DNA of 64,000 nt from Sphingopyxis sp. PAMC25046 (GTDB taxonomy: Bacteria > Pseudomonadota > Alphaproteobacteria > Sphingomonadales > Sphingomonadaceae): assembly GCF_004795895.1 (NCBI RefSeq), contig NZ_CP039250.1, positions 2,046,001 through 2,110,000 on the forward strand. The letters run 5' to 3'. Position 1 is the first letter of the stretch, and the number at the start of each line of letters is the position of its first letter. The position numbers and the translations under genes were made by a program. Positions 16,903-26,578 of this stretch are shown in pieces. The notes under the pieces were generated by a model. The model searched no databases. It was given only the letters and a program-made list of their open reading frames with translations, and was not told where the DNA came from.

Positions 16903-19900
16903 TCACGGCGTCGAGCCAACGCTGGATGGTGAGACCTCTATAATCTCACCTCTCGTCATCAGGACGATCATTCCGCGTTCGGCGCCAGTCATGTCGAGAT
17001 AGGCTTGCACCTGACCTCTGTAGTGCTCGAGCGACACGGCATCGGGCGCTACATCGCTCTTCCAATCCACGATCGTTCCCGGCTTGCCCCCAGGCGTCAG
17101 GGTGAGGGCGTCAGCAATTCCGGAGGTCGCATATTCATGACCATCCGCGGTGTGGCTCGCAAACACCGGGAACTCGGCTATCAGCTCGGCCCGAATTCCC
17201 GCAATCGACTCAAGCTTGAGCGTCTTGTCGATGCAACTGGCCAATTCCTCGGCGGACAGTCCTGCCGCGGCGTCGCTAACCGCAGTTCGGCCGAATTGAA
17301 CGATCAATTCCTTCGCTCGCTCGGTCAGTGAACCAAGGTCGTCGAAGGTCTCGCCCGTCAGAACCTCCTCCATCAGCTTGTGGAGGATCAGGCCCCGCTC
17401 GCGGCTGCCTTGAATGGCGAGCTGCAGCGGGATCTCCTGAGGTTGTCCGTCGTCGGAATCTGTCCAGAGGTCCGGTTCCTCCGAGACGACGACGGGGCCG
17501 GAGGTATTTTCGCTTCGGCTCGGGGCGAGCCAGGTCAGATGGACCTGTCGTTGCAGGATTTCTTCAGCTTCCGCCGCAAATATCTCTCGCGTCTGCCCAT
17601 TGCCCACTTCTGCCGCTGGCGATGGTGCGCGCTCTGGCAGTTCGCTGGGGTCGATGGCTGGAAGCTCGGCAAGCGAAAGGTCGAGCAGGCTTATCCATGC
17701 CGACTTCGATGGTGAGACATCGAGGCGAGGAAGAATCAGCAATTGCCGTGCCCGCGTGGCCGCCACGTACCACAGACGTATGCGTTCCCGATCCAGCTCC
17801 AGCTTCTCAGCCTCGATCGCCGCTTCATGGCCCTCGGGGGGCACCCCGAAGATCGGGCAATAGAATGTGTCCGACTGGCGATCTGTCACTGCGCTATCGG
17901 GACCCATGACCCCCGTCATGGTGTTGATGGGAATGACGACAGGCCATTCGAGGCCCTTCGCTGCGTGCATCGTGAACAGCGAGATGGCTTCCTCTTGCGC
18001 GTCGGGACGACCTTCGACCGCTCGGGCCTCATCCTCCCACGCCGTGGTCATCGCCTCAGAAAATGACCGCAGGCCGCGCACCGCATATGCGGTCGCGAGA
18101 TTGAGGTAGAGGTCGACGTTGGCGAGCGCGCGTTCGGCCTGACCGCGATGGCGCTCGACGAGAATGGGCCTGATGCGCAGGACATCAATCGCCTGCGACA
18201 GGAGTTCATGCGGCGTGGTGCTGTTCGCTCGCCGCGCAAGCGCCTGGAGTTTCACCAGCACCGCCCGCGCCAGATCGTGCGTGACGGTGTCAGCATCGAC
18301 TGACAGGGTCAGACGCGGGATACGGTCGGGTTCGCTCTCATTGCGCGGAAGCGCCCAGACAATATCGAGCAATTCTTCATCCGTAAGGCCGACCAATGGC
18401 CCCCGAAGCAGGGCGCCCAGCGCCAAGGTGTCGCGACGATCAGCCAGGACACGGGTGACCGCGATCAAATCCTGGATTTCCTGACGGCGGAAGAGCCCTT
18501 TGCCGGCTTGGGTTGCAACCGGGATTCCGCGGCGTTCCAAAGCTTCTTCGTATCGCCATAGTTCGGCGCCTGTGGGCGCGAGCAACGCGATGTCGCCCGG
18601 TTGGCAGAGGCGCGGAGTGCCGGTCCGGCGATCGACAATTTCATACCCGCCGATCAGCCGAGCGCAAAGGTCGGCAACAGTTTCGGCTTCACCGTCTCGT
18701 TGCTGCTCCACCTTCGCTTTGCCATCCTCGCCGGCAATCGCGACGTCGAGGGCGGCAACGCATACGCCTTCTGCGGGATCGGAGTGGAAGGCATCGAGGG
18801 CCGTGAAGCCTGGCTGACCATCAGCGGAGAGTACGGCTTCGAAGCGCGCGTTGACGAAGGTCAAAATGGAGGCGCACGACCGGAAGTTAGTCGAGATGGA
18901 GAGCAAGCTTTCCTGACTATGCGCGATGAAAGCGCTGCGAGCCTGTACATAGGCGCCGACGTCGGCACCGCGAAAGCGGTAGATCGCTTGCTTCGGATCG
19001 CCCACGAGAAACAGCGCGCCAGGACGGATTCGGAAGTCCGCCCAATCGTCGCCTTCATTCTGCGGATCACCGCACAGCCGCCAGAAGATCTCGGTCTGGA
19101 GTGGATCAGTGTCCTGGAACTCATCGACGAGGACGTGGGCAAAACGCTTGCCCAGCGCCTGGCGTACAGCCTCATGACTGCGCAACAGGTCGCGCGCGGC
19201 ATAAATCAGATCGTCGAAATCGAGCTGCGCGCTGGAACGCTTGTATTCGCGGTAACGCTCGAGGATTGGAGCGGCTTCTGAGACTAGCGCAGCCAGAACG
19301 TGGCCGGCAATCGCCTGCTGCATCGCAGCCCACGTCGCGCAGCATTTCCCGTAGAGATCGTCGGCGGTGATGTTGAGCTGCTCACCATCGGCTTTGGACA
19401 AACCGGCCTGCTTCGCCGCTTCGACCCACTTGCCCTTTTTGCGATAGGCGGCAAATCCACCGGTCTTGGTGCAAACGTCCGGATGGGCGCGCGCAACCAG
19501 CAACTGAACAAGGCCCGTGGGTGATTGGGGTTCGGCAATCGCGGCTACCGCTTCTGCCATCTGTGCGAAGCCTGCCGCATAGTTGGCTGTCTCGGGCTCG
19601 TGCGCGGAAGCATTCTCGATGAAGTCGGCCAAGGCCTTGGCCGCCTGTTGGAATTCGGCCATGAGTGGAGCAAACGGGGAGGGCGAAGGTGCCTTGAGAG
19701 TTCGCCTGCTGCGCAAATTAGCCGCGATCTTGTGAAGCAGCTCGACCGTGCTCTTCGGATTGTAGAGCACCATTTCGGCAATGATGCCGCCGTGTTTGCC
19801 GGATAGCCGCTCTCGCAGCCAGCCATCGACGATTTCGAGAAACGCAAGGTCAGCCAGGTTCCGATCCATGACCGTCGCGCCAGGATCGATGTCTGCCTCA

Positions 19901-20298
19901 GCCGGGTAGGGCTTGATGAGGCGCTGGCAGAAGCCGTGAATCGTCGAGCAGGTGACTTCATCGATCGCCGCGCTCGCGGTGACGAGATTGCTGCGCTGGG
20001 CATCGCTGAGGCCATCGGGAAGCGCGACTTTCAGTTCTGGCGCGATCCGGCCTTCGCTCAACTCGGCGACAAACTCCCTGACCCGCGACACCAATTCGCT
20101 TGCCGCCAGTTCGGTAAATGTCACCGCAGCGATGGCGCGCGGAGAGGTTCCCTCCGCGAGCATTACTGCGATACGCCCCGCCATTACCGCGGTTTTTCCC
20201 GAGCCAGCGCCGGCCTCGACAAGGATCGAGCGGGTATGCCGACCAATTGCATCGAAGCGGGCACCGTCGTCCTTCAGTTGAGCAGACATGGTCGTCAT
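16903..20298 (-). CDS. AddA-like UvrD-family helicase with C-terminal nuclease
   Basis: The protein of about 1131 residues has Walker A AGAGSGKT (29-36), DEFQDTDP (392-399), GDPKQAIYRFRGAD, an ISLFTMHAAKGLEWP motif and VAATRARQLL, the full set for a superfamily 1A helicase. The C-terminus carries a RecB-type PD-(D/E)XK site ending in VDWKSD near residue 1078. The ATG at 20298 forms TGATG with the upstream nuclease gene and has GGAGG ahead of it; GTG at 20313 is an alternative. With the AddB-like partner this is an accessory AddAB-style helicase-nuclease. Its setting in mobile DNA suggests phage or foreign-DNA processing rather than housekeeping repair. Confidence 0.9.
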   Translation of the reverse strand: MTTMSAQLKDDGARFDAIGRHTRSILVEAGAGSGKTAVMAGRIAVMLAEGTSPRAIAAVTFTELAASELVSRVREFVAELSEGRIAPELKVALPDGLSDAQRSNLVTASAAIDEVTCSTIHGFCQRLIKPYPAEADIDPGATVMDRNLADLAFLEIVDGWLRERLSGKHGGIIAEMVLYNPKSTVELLHKIAANLRSRRTLKAPSPSPFAPLMAEFQQAAKALADFIENASAHEPETANYAAGFAQMAEAVAAIAEPQSPTGLVQLLVARAHPDVCTKTGGFAAYRKKGKWVEAAKQAGLSKADGEQLNITADDLYGKCCATWAAMQQAIAGHVLAALVSEAAPILERYREYKRSSAQLDFDDLIYAARDLLRSHEAVRQALGKRFAHVLVDEFQDTDPLQTEIFWRLCGDPQNEGDDWADFRIRPGALFLVGDPKQAIYRFRGADVGAYVQARSAFIAHSQESLLSISTNFRSCASILTFVNARFEAVLSADGQPGFTALDAFHSDPAEGVCVAALDVAIAGEDGKAKVEQQRDGEAETVADLCARLIGGYEIVDRRTGTPRLCQPGDIALLAPTGAELWRYEEALERRGIPVATQAGKGLFRRQEIQDLIAVTRVLADRRDTLALGALLRGPLVGLTDEELLDIVWALPRNESEPDRIPRLTLSVDADTVTHDLARAVLVKLQALARRANSTTPHELLSQAIDVLRIRPILVERHRGQAERALANVDLYLNLATAYAVRGLRSFSEAMTTAWEDEARAVEGRPDAQEEAISLFTMHAAKGLEWPVVIPINTMTGVMGPDSAVTDRQSDTFYCPIFGVPPEGHEAAIEAEKLELDRERIRLWYVAATRARQLLILPRLDVSPSKSAWISLLDLSLAELPAIDPSELPERAPSPAAEVGNGQTREIFAAEAEEILQRQVHLTWLAPSRSENTSGPVVVSEEPDLWTDSDDGQPQEIPLQLAIQGSRERGLILHKLMEEVLTGETFDDLGSLTERAKELIVQFGRTAVSDAAAGLSAEELASCIDKTLKLESIAGIRAELIAEFPVFASHTADGHEYATSGIADALTLTPGGKPGTIVDWKSDVAPDAVSLEHYRGQVQAYLDMTGAERGMIVLMTRGEIIEVSPSSVGSTP

Positions 20299-22955
20299 CA
20301 CTCCGCCTCCCACACCTGAGCCGCATCGCCGAGCATTGCTGCCGCGATTGGACGCTTGCGTTTGCAGTAGGTGGGGCCGGCGTTTGCGGGCAGGGCGAAG
20401 GCGAGATCATCGTAATCATCGCCGGTATCGGGGCCCGGGATTGCCAATCCGGATTGCAGGTTCGATCGGGCGGCAACGAGGTAGCCGGTGACCTCGGACA
20501 ATACGGCTTCGGGATCGTCGAGCTGGAGGTCCAGGTTCTCCCGAGGATACAACAGCGAGGCAGTTATGCTCACATCCTCGCCGAGCAAGGATTTCACGGC
20601 GAAGCTATAGAGACAGCGTTGAAGCTCTTTGCCCCCGTTGAGGCGAATGGCCGACCGTGGTGCGCGTCCGGTCTTATAGTCTCGCACAATGGCGCGCTTG
20701 CCATCGTCAAAAATGTCGAGGCGGTCGATGTAACCCTTGATCGCAAAGCCTGCGCCGGGAATTTCAACCCTGGTGCTCGGATCCCAGGGAATGGCCCCGT
20801 CCGATTTCGCCGTAGAACCACCGAACGGCACCTCGGCAAAACTTTGCGCTCCCGCCAGTTCCTGATTGCCATAGGTCAGGGCATTGCTTGCCGTCATTCG
20901 AGCGTCTGAGAGCGTGCGCGTCCAGATGATCGCCGGCGGCACCGGACGTTCACTTTCCCAATCGGCCGCTACTCGGGCTGCGGCATTTTCGACCAATTCG
21001 TCGACAACTTGCGCCGTTGCGCTGCCGAGCCCGCCGGCGGCCTCGATGCTCTGGAGGGCGATGTCGAGCACCATGTGGACAAGGTCGCCCATTTCCAGCG
21101 GATCGAGCACCAACGGTTCGGCCCCGGCGTCAGGGGCGCTCCAGTGGAGTCCGTAAACCCAGACAAAGCCGAGAGGGTTGCGGAGCAGGCGTCGCAGCGA
21201 ACTGGCTGACTGCGTGCGATCGAGAACGGCCTGGATCAGGGGATGGTCTGGCCTCACCTTGCCATCGTGAGCGGTAATCTCCTCCCGCTTCCAATCCCGC
21301 CAGCAGGCCAAGGCGCTGACCGCTTGGGGATAGCCGCGAAACTCTTCCGTTCTGGCCATTAACCGATCGGTCTCGCTGAAAGCATGAAGCGGAACCGCAT
21401 TGCGACGAAGATACGTCTCGGTGCCAAGTCCGGAGAGCAGCGGACTACGTCCGAGTAGCCGGCCATCGCTGTCGCGGCGGGCACGAGAAAGTACGAGCTG
21501 GCCAGATGTCGTCGCCATAATAGTCTCGAAATCGCGCCTATCCGCCTGGTTGATCGGAAGTGGATCGAGCACATGGGTTGGGATGATGTGATCGGGGATC
21601 AAGCGGTCTTCAGAAATGCCACGCGGCCAACGCGAGGAATTCAAGCCAATCAGCCGGACAAACCGGCGCGGTGAGGCGGCAAGGGCACTTGCTGGCATCC
21701 ATGTAACCGAGACGCAGGAGTCGAGGCCGTCATCCTGCTTCAGGTTTTCCAGCGAAGTGTCGATCGATGCGGCCGGGCCGGCCATGAGTGCCTTGCGCCA
21801 AATCGCGAGCGCGCGGCCTGAAAGAAAGGCCGGGCCGATTTCATCGGCAGCGTCGGGTCCTTTCGCGAGCAGTTCGATCGCGAACTTCAGAGCGGGTGAA
21901 TGGTCGCATCCATCCGGCCAATCTTCGGCTTCGAGACCCGACAACAGCCGGTTCCACGCAGCTGACGTCGCCATCGGTGCATCGGTTGGCAAGACGCGCA
22001 GCCACCCTTCCGGCAGGACTGAAAGTGCGGGGCCATCCGAGCAGAGTGCGGCGAGGCGGCGGATACGGGTCTGCGACAGGCCGCGAACGAGAATGTCGGC
22101 CAACGCCGCAGCGGCCTGACCATCGCGGGTCGTGACTGTCCGAACGCCATGGACAAAGTGCAGGTCGATGTTCGCATCGGACCGCAGCGCCAGGAAATAA
22201 TGGTCATATTCGGCAGTCGACGCCGCTGCGATTGCGATTTCGTGCGGGGCGACATCGCCGGATGCCAGAAGGGATCGTACCCAGCGCAACGCCTCGATAG
22301 CCTCGTGGAGACCCGAGGCGGCGCTTGCGACGCTGACCTCGGGATGCTGGGCCGCAGCTTCGACTACCTTTATCGCGGATCCCACCAACCAGGCCGGAAT
22401 CCGGCGCGGCCCGGCACTCCACGTCACCGGAATCTCGGTCGCGAGCTCGATCAGCAATGGGCGCCAGCACGGCGATAGCTCGGTCAATCCCTCAACAGTC
22501 AGGGCGCCGAGCACCTTCTGAGAATGATGAATCCGGCTCCGCGCGCAGGCGACGATATCCATCGGCCTGAGCATTCCCGCGGGAAGTTTGGCCAAAACAG
22601 CAGCTTCGAGGTGGGCCAGCGCCTCTAGCCTGGGATGGCCTCCTGCGCGTGCGGAGAGGTCGATCCCAGCCCGCCAAACCTTGTGAAGAGTGTCGGCCGC
22701 AGCGTTGACCATACCGGGGAGTGATTTGATGTTTTCCAACTCACCGAGCGGCGTATTGGGAAGCACTGACTGCAACGTCGAACGAAGCGTTTCGTCGTCA
22801 ATCGGCTTGATGAAGCCTCCGGCCAACCGCACCGCTGCCTGCTCGAAGGACATGATCTGGGTGCCATGATGCCGATAGCGTGCAGCATGCAGCCGCTCGC
22901 AGCGCATGGCATGTCTTCCGTGGCACACAATAGTTGAGCGACAAGCAACATTCAC
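20298..22955 (-). CDS. AddB-like PD-(D/E)XK nuclease
   Basis: The 885-residue protein lacks a P-loop but has the AddB-style N-terminus ending FEQAAVRLAGGF. A C-terminal RecB-type nuclease follows with a GDLVH helix motif, GYIDRLD and RDYKTG near residue 758. The segment usually starting CPF or DPY in AddB proteins reads NPLGF, so no iron-sulfur staple is apparent. The start is a GTG at 22955 with AGAAGGAAA upstream, and it opens the minus-strand operon. The 257-bp gap to the divergent plus-strand operon should hold both promoters. Partner of the AddA-like protein encoded directly downstream. Confidence 0.85.
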   Translation of the reverse strand: MNVACRSTIVCHGRHAMRCERLHAARYRHHGTQIMSFEQAAVRLAGGFIKPIDDETLRSTLQSVLPNTPLGELENIKSLPGMVNAAADTLHKVWRAGIDLSARAGGHPRLEALAHLEAAVLAKLPAGMLRPMDIVACARSRIHHSQKVLGALTVEGLTELSPCWRPLLIELATEIPVTWSAGPRRIPAWLVGSAIKVVEAAAQHPEVSVASAASGLHEAIEALRWVRSLLASGDVAPHEIAIAAASTAEYDHYFLALRSDANIDLHFVHGVRTVTTRDGQAAAALADILVRGLSQTRIRRLAALCSDGPALSVLPEGWLRVLPTDAPMATSAAWNRLLSGLEAEDWPDGCDHSPALKFAIELLAKGPDAADEIGPAFLSGRALAIWRKALMAGPAASIDTSLENLKQDDGLDSCVSVTWMPASALAASPRRFVRLIGLNSSRWPRGISEDRLIPDHIIPTHVLDPLPINQADRRDFETIMATTSGQLVLSRARRDSDGRLLGRSPLLSGLGTETYLRRNAVPLHAFSETDRLMARTEEFRGYPQAVSALACWRDWKREEITAHDGKVRPDHPLIQAVLDRTQSASSLRRLLRNPLGFVWVYGLHWSAPDAGAEPLVLDPLEMGDLVHMVLDIALQSIEAAGGLGSATAQVVDELVENAAARVAADWESERPVPPAIIWTRTLSDARMTASNALTYGNQELAGAQSFAEVPFGGSTAKSDGAIPWDPSTRVEIPGAGFAIKGYIDRLDIFDDGKRAIVRDYKTGRAPRSAIRLNGGKELQRCLYSFAVKSLLGEDVSITASLLYPRENLDLQLDDPEAVLSEVTGYLVAARSNLQSGLAIPGPDTGDDYDDLAFALPANAGPTYCKRKRPIAAAMLGDAAQVWEAE

Positions 22956-23212
22956 AATCGATTTCCTTCTGACAAGCAGTCAGCAAACGAAATGATCTTG
23001 CTACGCCGACTTGGCGCACAGAATCGTGAATCTTGTGATTATTGGCAGCCCCCTACGAGTACCGCTCATACAAGCCTTTTGATGATCGGATGCAAGGTGC
23101 CCGAACGGCATTTTGATCGGATTCAAGCTTGCTGCGACCGGTTCTGTCGTGGAGACTGTCTCCAAGGTCCGACCGGAAGTCCGGATTCGGCCGAGGGGCG
23201 GCGGGGGTATTC

Positions 23213-23896
23213 ATGGGATTGTTCAACCGGATCTTTGCCGGGCAAAAGATCGACGAATGGGCGTCCGATTACACTCTCGTCGCTGCGAGAACGCTCAATC
23301 AGGTTGTGGCGGATCTGATCGTGTCTGCCGAAGATGAGATCGCCAAGGTCGGCCTGAAAGACGGGCTGTTCAGCCAGGCCACCTTCATCCAGGAGCGTAT
23401 CGCGCCAATGGTGCGATCCGTGGCGGAACCCGTCGCCATCGAGATCCTCGACGAGGCGAACACGGCCCTCCTTGAACTGGTTGAGGAGCAGGCCGTATGG
23501 GTGCGGGGGCCAGAGCATGCGGAGGAACCGGAAGGTGTCTTCGAGGGGTCAAGGGATGTTGCCGCAGCCGCGGTTCCGTTGGCCGCGGGGGTGGCTACCG
23601 CTGCTGCCCTTCCATTCGCAGCCGTGACGACCACGACGGCCTGGCTCGGGCTGGTGACCACCACAGCTATAAGTTGGCCGGTGGTGCTGGGCGGCGGTGC
23701 CCTTGCCGGATTGGGTCTTGCTACCGGCGTGTTCAACACAGCTAAGATACGCGATCGCACGTTGGTCCGTCTGCGAAAGCGGGGGCGAGGGTTCATCGTC
23801 GCCTCGCTGATCGACGGAAGCGAACAGTCTCCTGCAATCCTGCAGCAACTCGCGACCGAATTTAACCGAGCCGCCAAGCGGGCGAAGTCCCTATGA
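23213..23896 (+). CDS. Membrane-associated protein with long hydrophobic hairpin, unknown function
   Basis: The 227-residue protein has a soluble N-terminal half of about 110 residues, then a run of about 60 Ala/Gly/Val/Thr-rich residues long enough for two membrane helices, then a basic C-terminal tail. I do not recognise a family. The ATG at 23213 follows a GGGGG stretch; the earlier in-frame start at 23129 lacks a ribosome site. It is the first gene of the plus-strand operon and overlaps the next gene by ATGA. The hairpin recalls pore-forming effectors, but that is speculation. Confidence 0.7.
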   Translation: MGLFNRIFAGQKIDEWASDYTLVAARTLNQVVADLIVSAEDEIAKVGLKDGLFSQATFIQERIAPMVRSVAEPVAIEILDEANTALLELVEEQAVWVRGPEHAEEPEGVFEGSRDVAAAAVPLAAGVATAAALPFAAVTTTTAWLGLVTTTAISWPVVLGGGALAGLGLATGVFNTAKIRDRTLVRLRKRGRGFIVASLIDGSEQSPAILQQLATEFNRAAKRAKSL

Positions 23897-24909
23897 TTGG
23901 CTCGCTTGCGAACACGCTGCTGCGCGAGATTCCCGGTCACCTTCTGACCGGCGTTGCCTCGGGCGAATACCGCGTCTCGGGCTCCATCATCCAGTCCGTC
24001 ACCTCGGGAAGGATCGTCGGTCATTTGCAAGAGACCTCGGCGCTCTCTTCGTTGCTGAGTTCCGGCCCCCTGGGGTTGCCCCAGTTGGCGCTCGAGGCCG
24101 TGAGCGTCGTCCAGAACGAACAGATCAAAGCTGCGGTCGCGGTGGTCCAGTCGCTCCAGGTCGCCAACCTCGCATTGAGCGGCATATCGATTGGGGTGTC
24201 GATTGCGGGAACCGCCCTGCTTGCCCGCCGGATCGCGCGCGTTGAGCAGAAGGTCGATGCCATCCTTCCCGGACTAGCAGCGATTGCACGAGGGATTGAG
24301 GGTTTGCGAACCGAGCGAATTGCGGAAGATTTTACACGGCTTCGCACTCTGGCCGACCAGGTCGAGGAAGCATGGCTTCCATCCGCCACCCACACCGAAT
24401 GGACGGCTATTGCCCGCGATTCCCATTTTCTCGCAGACAGCTTCGAACGCCGTGCCCGTGACCTTGACGATGCCAGTGATCGTCTTTGTGGCGAACCCTT
24501 CGTGGATGCCTATGCATTGGCTTCGGGACTGCGCATTACCGCGAGGTTGGCCGCAGGCCAGGATGACATGGCGCGTCAGGCCGCTACGGCTCGTACCCAC
24601 ACGCTTCTGGCGCTTGGCGAGCCCGTGCGCCTTGGCCGGTTGGTTCTCGCAGCTTCGCCAGACAATGACCTGGCGGCAACGCCGCAGTGGCAAGAGCGAA
24701 TGGATCAGCGAACCGAAGACTTTCGCACGATCGTCAAATCAGCGCGCGAACGCGAACTCGCCGCGGCCGCCAGCGCGGAGACGCTGGAAGAATTGGCAAG
24801 GCAGGAGATCTCCGGACGCGACTGGCTGGAAGCCTCGCGATCCGAGGACAGCAGCCCTCTGCTATTCCTGCCGGTTGGGCCCTTCGAACTGCAAGGGGAA
24901 ACGCCGTGA
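23893..24909 (+). CDS. Membrane-anchored helical protein, unknown function
   Basis: The 338-residue protein has an Ala/Leu-rich hydrophobic segment (about residues 90-112), then a helical region with heptad-like spacing (about 113-165) and a long alpha-helical C-terminal domain. No catalytic motif is visible. It is coupled by ATGA to the gene before it and by GTGA to the WYL regulator after it. The two membrane-associated genes are probably a functional pair. I cannot assign a family. Confidence 0.7.
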   Translation: MIGSLANTLLREIPGHLLTGVASGEYRVSGSIIQSVTSGRIVGHLQETSALSSLLSSGPLGLPQLALEAVSVVQNEQIKAAVAVVQSLQVANLALSGISIGVSIAGTALLARRIARVEQKVDAILPGLAAIARGIEGLRTERIAEDFTRLRTLADQVEEAWLPSATHTEWTAIARDSHFLADSFERRARDLDDASDRLCGEPFVDAYALASGLRITARLAAGQDDMARQAATARTHTLLALGEPVRLGRLVLAASPDNDLAATPQWQERMDQRTEDFRTIVKSARERELAAAASAETLEELARQEISGRDWLEASRSEDSSPLLFLPVGPFELQGETP

Positions 24910-25922
24910 CCCAGAGGATGGCCAAGCTCGATCGCACGCTGAAGCTCGTTCATATGCTGTGCGACAGCGGCGAAGGCCTGACCCTGGACGAGATGGCTGC
25001 CGGGCTCGGGGTTACCAGGCGAACCGCCGAGCGCCTGCGCGACGTGATCACGCTTCATTTCGATGTCGTCGAGGACAGCGATGGACGAACCAAACGGTTT
25101 CGCATTCGAGACGCGCTGAGGCGGGTGTACACGCGCCCCACGGCTGCCGAGATCGCGGCACTCCAGGCTGAAGCCGACGCTCGCAATCGCGAGATGGCAC
25201 CTCAGGCAGCACTGCTCTCCAGCCTGCTCGACAAGACAAAAGCTGCATTGGATGATCGCGAGAAGCGAAGGGTCGATCCGGATCTGGAAGCCTTGATCCG
25301 CCTTCAGCGCAGCAGGGTTCCCGCCGGGCCGGCCGTCGTCGCCGACCCGGAAAATCTGGCCGCTATCCAGGGCGCCATCATGGCAGGGCAATGTGTGGAA
25401 TTCGATTATCGCGCTGACGGGGCTGATATCTCACGATGGCGCCGCGTGATACCCTTTGGCCTTGTGCATGGTCCGATCACATACTTGATCGGCAAAATGC
25501 CCGATCGAGATGCCGACCCTGTGCCCTTCCGTCTGGATCGGATGAAAAACGTGCGTGCGGCCAACACGTCGGGACTGCCTCCAGAAGACTGGGACCTCGA
25601 CCGGTGGCTGTCACAAAGCTTTGGCATCTGGCGGGAGGAAGATCACGCAGTCGTGTTGCGCGTACTCCCATCCTCCGTCGAACGCGCACGGCAATGGCGC
25701 TTCCATCCCGCTCAGGAGCTGGAAGAAACGGCTGAGGGTTTAACCGTAAGGTTCAGGGCTGGCGGCCTCCGAGAAATTGCCGAGCATCTTTTTACATGGG
25801 GCGGGGAGGTTGTGATTGAAGGCCCCGACGCGCTCCAAGCGGTTATGCGGGAGCGACTGGAGGCGGCCAGCGCATGCTTACGACCGCTTTTGACGCAGCA
25901 CGATGTTAGGGCAGGGACATGA
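24906..25922 (+). CDS. WYL-domain transcriptional regulator
   Basis: The 338-residue protein has an N-terminal HTH (LTLDEMAAGLGVTRRTAERLRDV), a WYL domain (about 150-215) in which the signature reads TYL within HGPITYLIG, and a C-terminal WCX-like domain. WYL proteins bind ligands, often nucleic acid or cyclic nucleotides, and commonly control phage-defence operons (BrxR and CapW classes). The GTG at 24906 is preferred: AAGGGG is seven bases upstream, and it overlaps the previous stop as GTGA. The ATG at 24918 has AGAGG too close. It lies inside the operon, so autoregulation of the whole unit is plausible. Confidence 0.87.
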   Translation: MTQRMAKLDRTLKLVHMLCDSGEGLTLDEMAAGLGVTRRTAERLRDVITLHFDVVEDSDGRTKRFRIRDALRRVYTRPTAAEIAALQAEADARNREMAPQAALLSSLLDKTKAALDDREKRRVDPDLEALIRLQRSRVPAGPAVVADPENLAAIQGAIMAGQCVEFDYRADGADISRWRRVIPFGLVHGPITYLIGKMPDRDADPVPFRLDRMKNVRAANTSGLPPEDWDLDRWLSQSFGIWREEDHAVVLRVLPSSVERARQWRFHPAQELEETAEGLTVRFRAGGLREIAEHLFTWGGEVVIEGPDALQAVMRERLEAASACLRPLLTQHDVRAGT

Positions 25923-26566
25923 GAAAACCCGATTCTGTTTCTGCGCTCGCTGATTTTGGCCGTGTTCGGTTGTCGAAGTCGTTCTTCATGCGCGATTTCC
26001 TGTTCTCCGACATTGCAGCGGTACATGGCCTGAGCAACGTGCCCGACGACCCTGATCTGGCGATCGCCGCGGGAAGCAGGCTTTGCGAGGAACTGCTCGA
26101 GCCGTTGCAGGATAGGTTTGGCCGCATCGCCATTCGTTCCGCGTTTCGGTCGTGCGAAGTGAACGGGCTGGGCAACGAGTTGCAGGCCGCAGGGAAGAGC
26201 GGGTACAATTGTGCTTCTAACGAAGCCAATTTTGCCGGGCACATTTGGGATCGACGCGATGCCAAAGGCCGGATGGGTGCCACGGCGTGCGTCGTCGTTC
26301 CAGCATTTTGGGACGCATTCCAGGCAGAGGGGGATTGGCGCAAGCTTGCCTGGTGGATCCACGATCACCTGCCCTATTCGAGCCTCTATTTCTTCCCGAA
26401 GTTCTGGGCCGTGAACATCGCCTGGTGCGAGGAGCCGGAGCGACGGATCGACAGCTATACCTATCCCAAGGGCTGTTTGACCAAGGTGGGCATGCCGAAC
26501 AATTCCGGATCACACGAGCAGGATTGGGCTGGCATCGAGGCAGCAATGGCCCGCGGATTTGCGTGA
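25919..26566 (+). CDS. Peptidase M15-like fold protein lacking a full metal site
   Basis: The 215-residue protein shows the layout of M15A peptidases: a conserved N-terminal block, IAIRSAFRSCEVN (compare SGYRSPxVN), a central AGHIWD motif and a late W-x-V-x-I-x-W strand. The late strand reads FWAVNIAW, where active M15 enzymes have WxH for the third zinc ligand, so it may be catalytically dead or unusual. The gene overlaps the WYL gene by ATGA. The family call is tentative. In this setting a binding or sensing role rather than peptidoglycan cleavage is possible. Confidence 0.5.
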   Translation: MRKPDSVSALADFGRVRLSKSFFMRDFLFSDIAAVHGLSNVPDDPDLAIAAGSRLCEELLEPLQDRFGRIAIRSAFRSCEVNGLGNELQAAGKSGYNCASNEANFAGHIWDRRDAKGRMGATACVVVPAFWDAFQAEGDWRKLAWWIHDHLPYSSLYFFPKFWAVNIAWCEEPERRIDSYTYPKGCLTKVGMPNNSGSHEQDWAGIEAAMARGFA

Positions 26567-26578
26567 AGGGCACCGGGC

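Noticed and set aside
16903..22955. Housekeeping AddAB of the chromosome
   Set aside because: The pair sits inside mobile DNA in an operon with PLD and SNF2-like genes and is therefore more likely accessory. The chromosomal copy should be elsewhere, though this cannot be checked here.
24906..25922. BREX locus indicated by the WYL regulator
   Set aside because: No pglX methylase, brxC, brxL or pglZ gene lies nearby; WYL regulators serve many systems.
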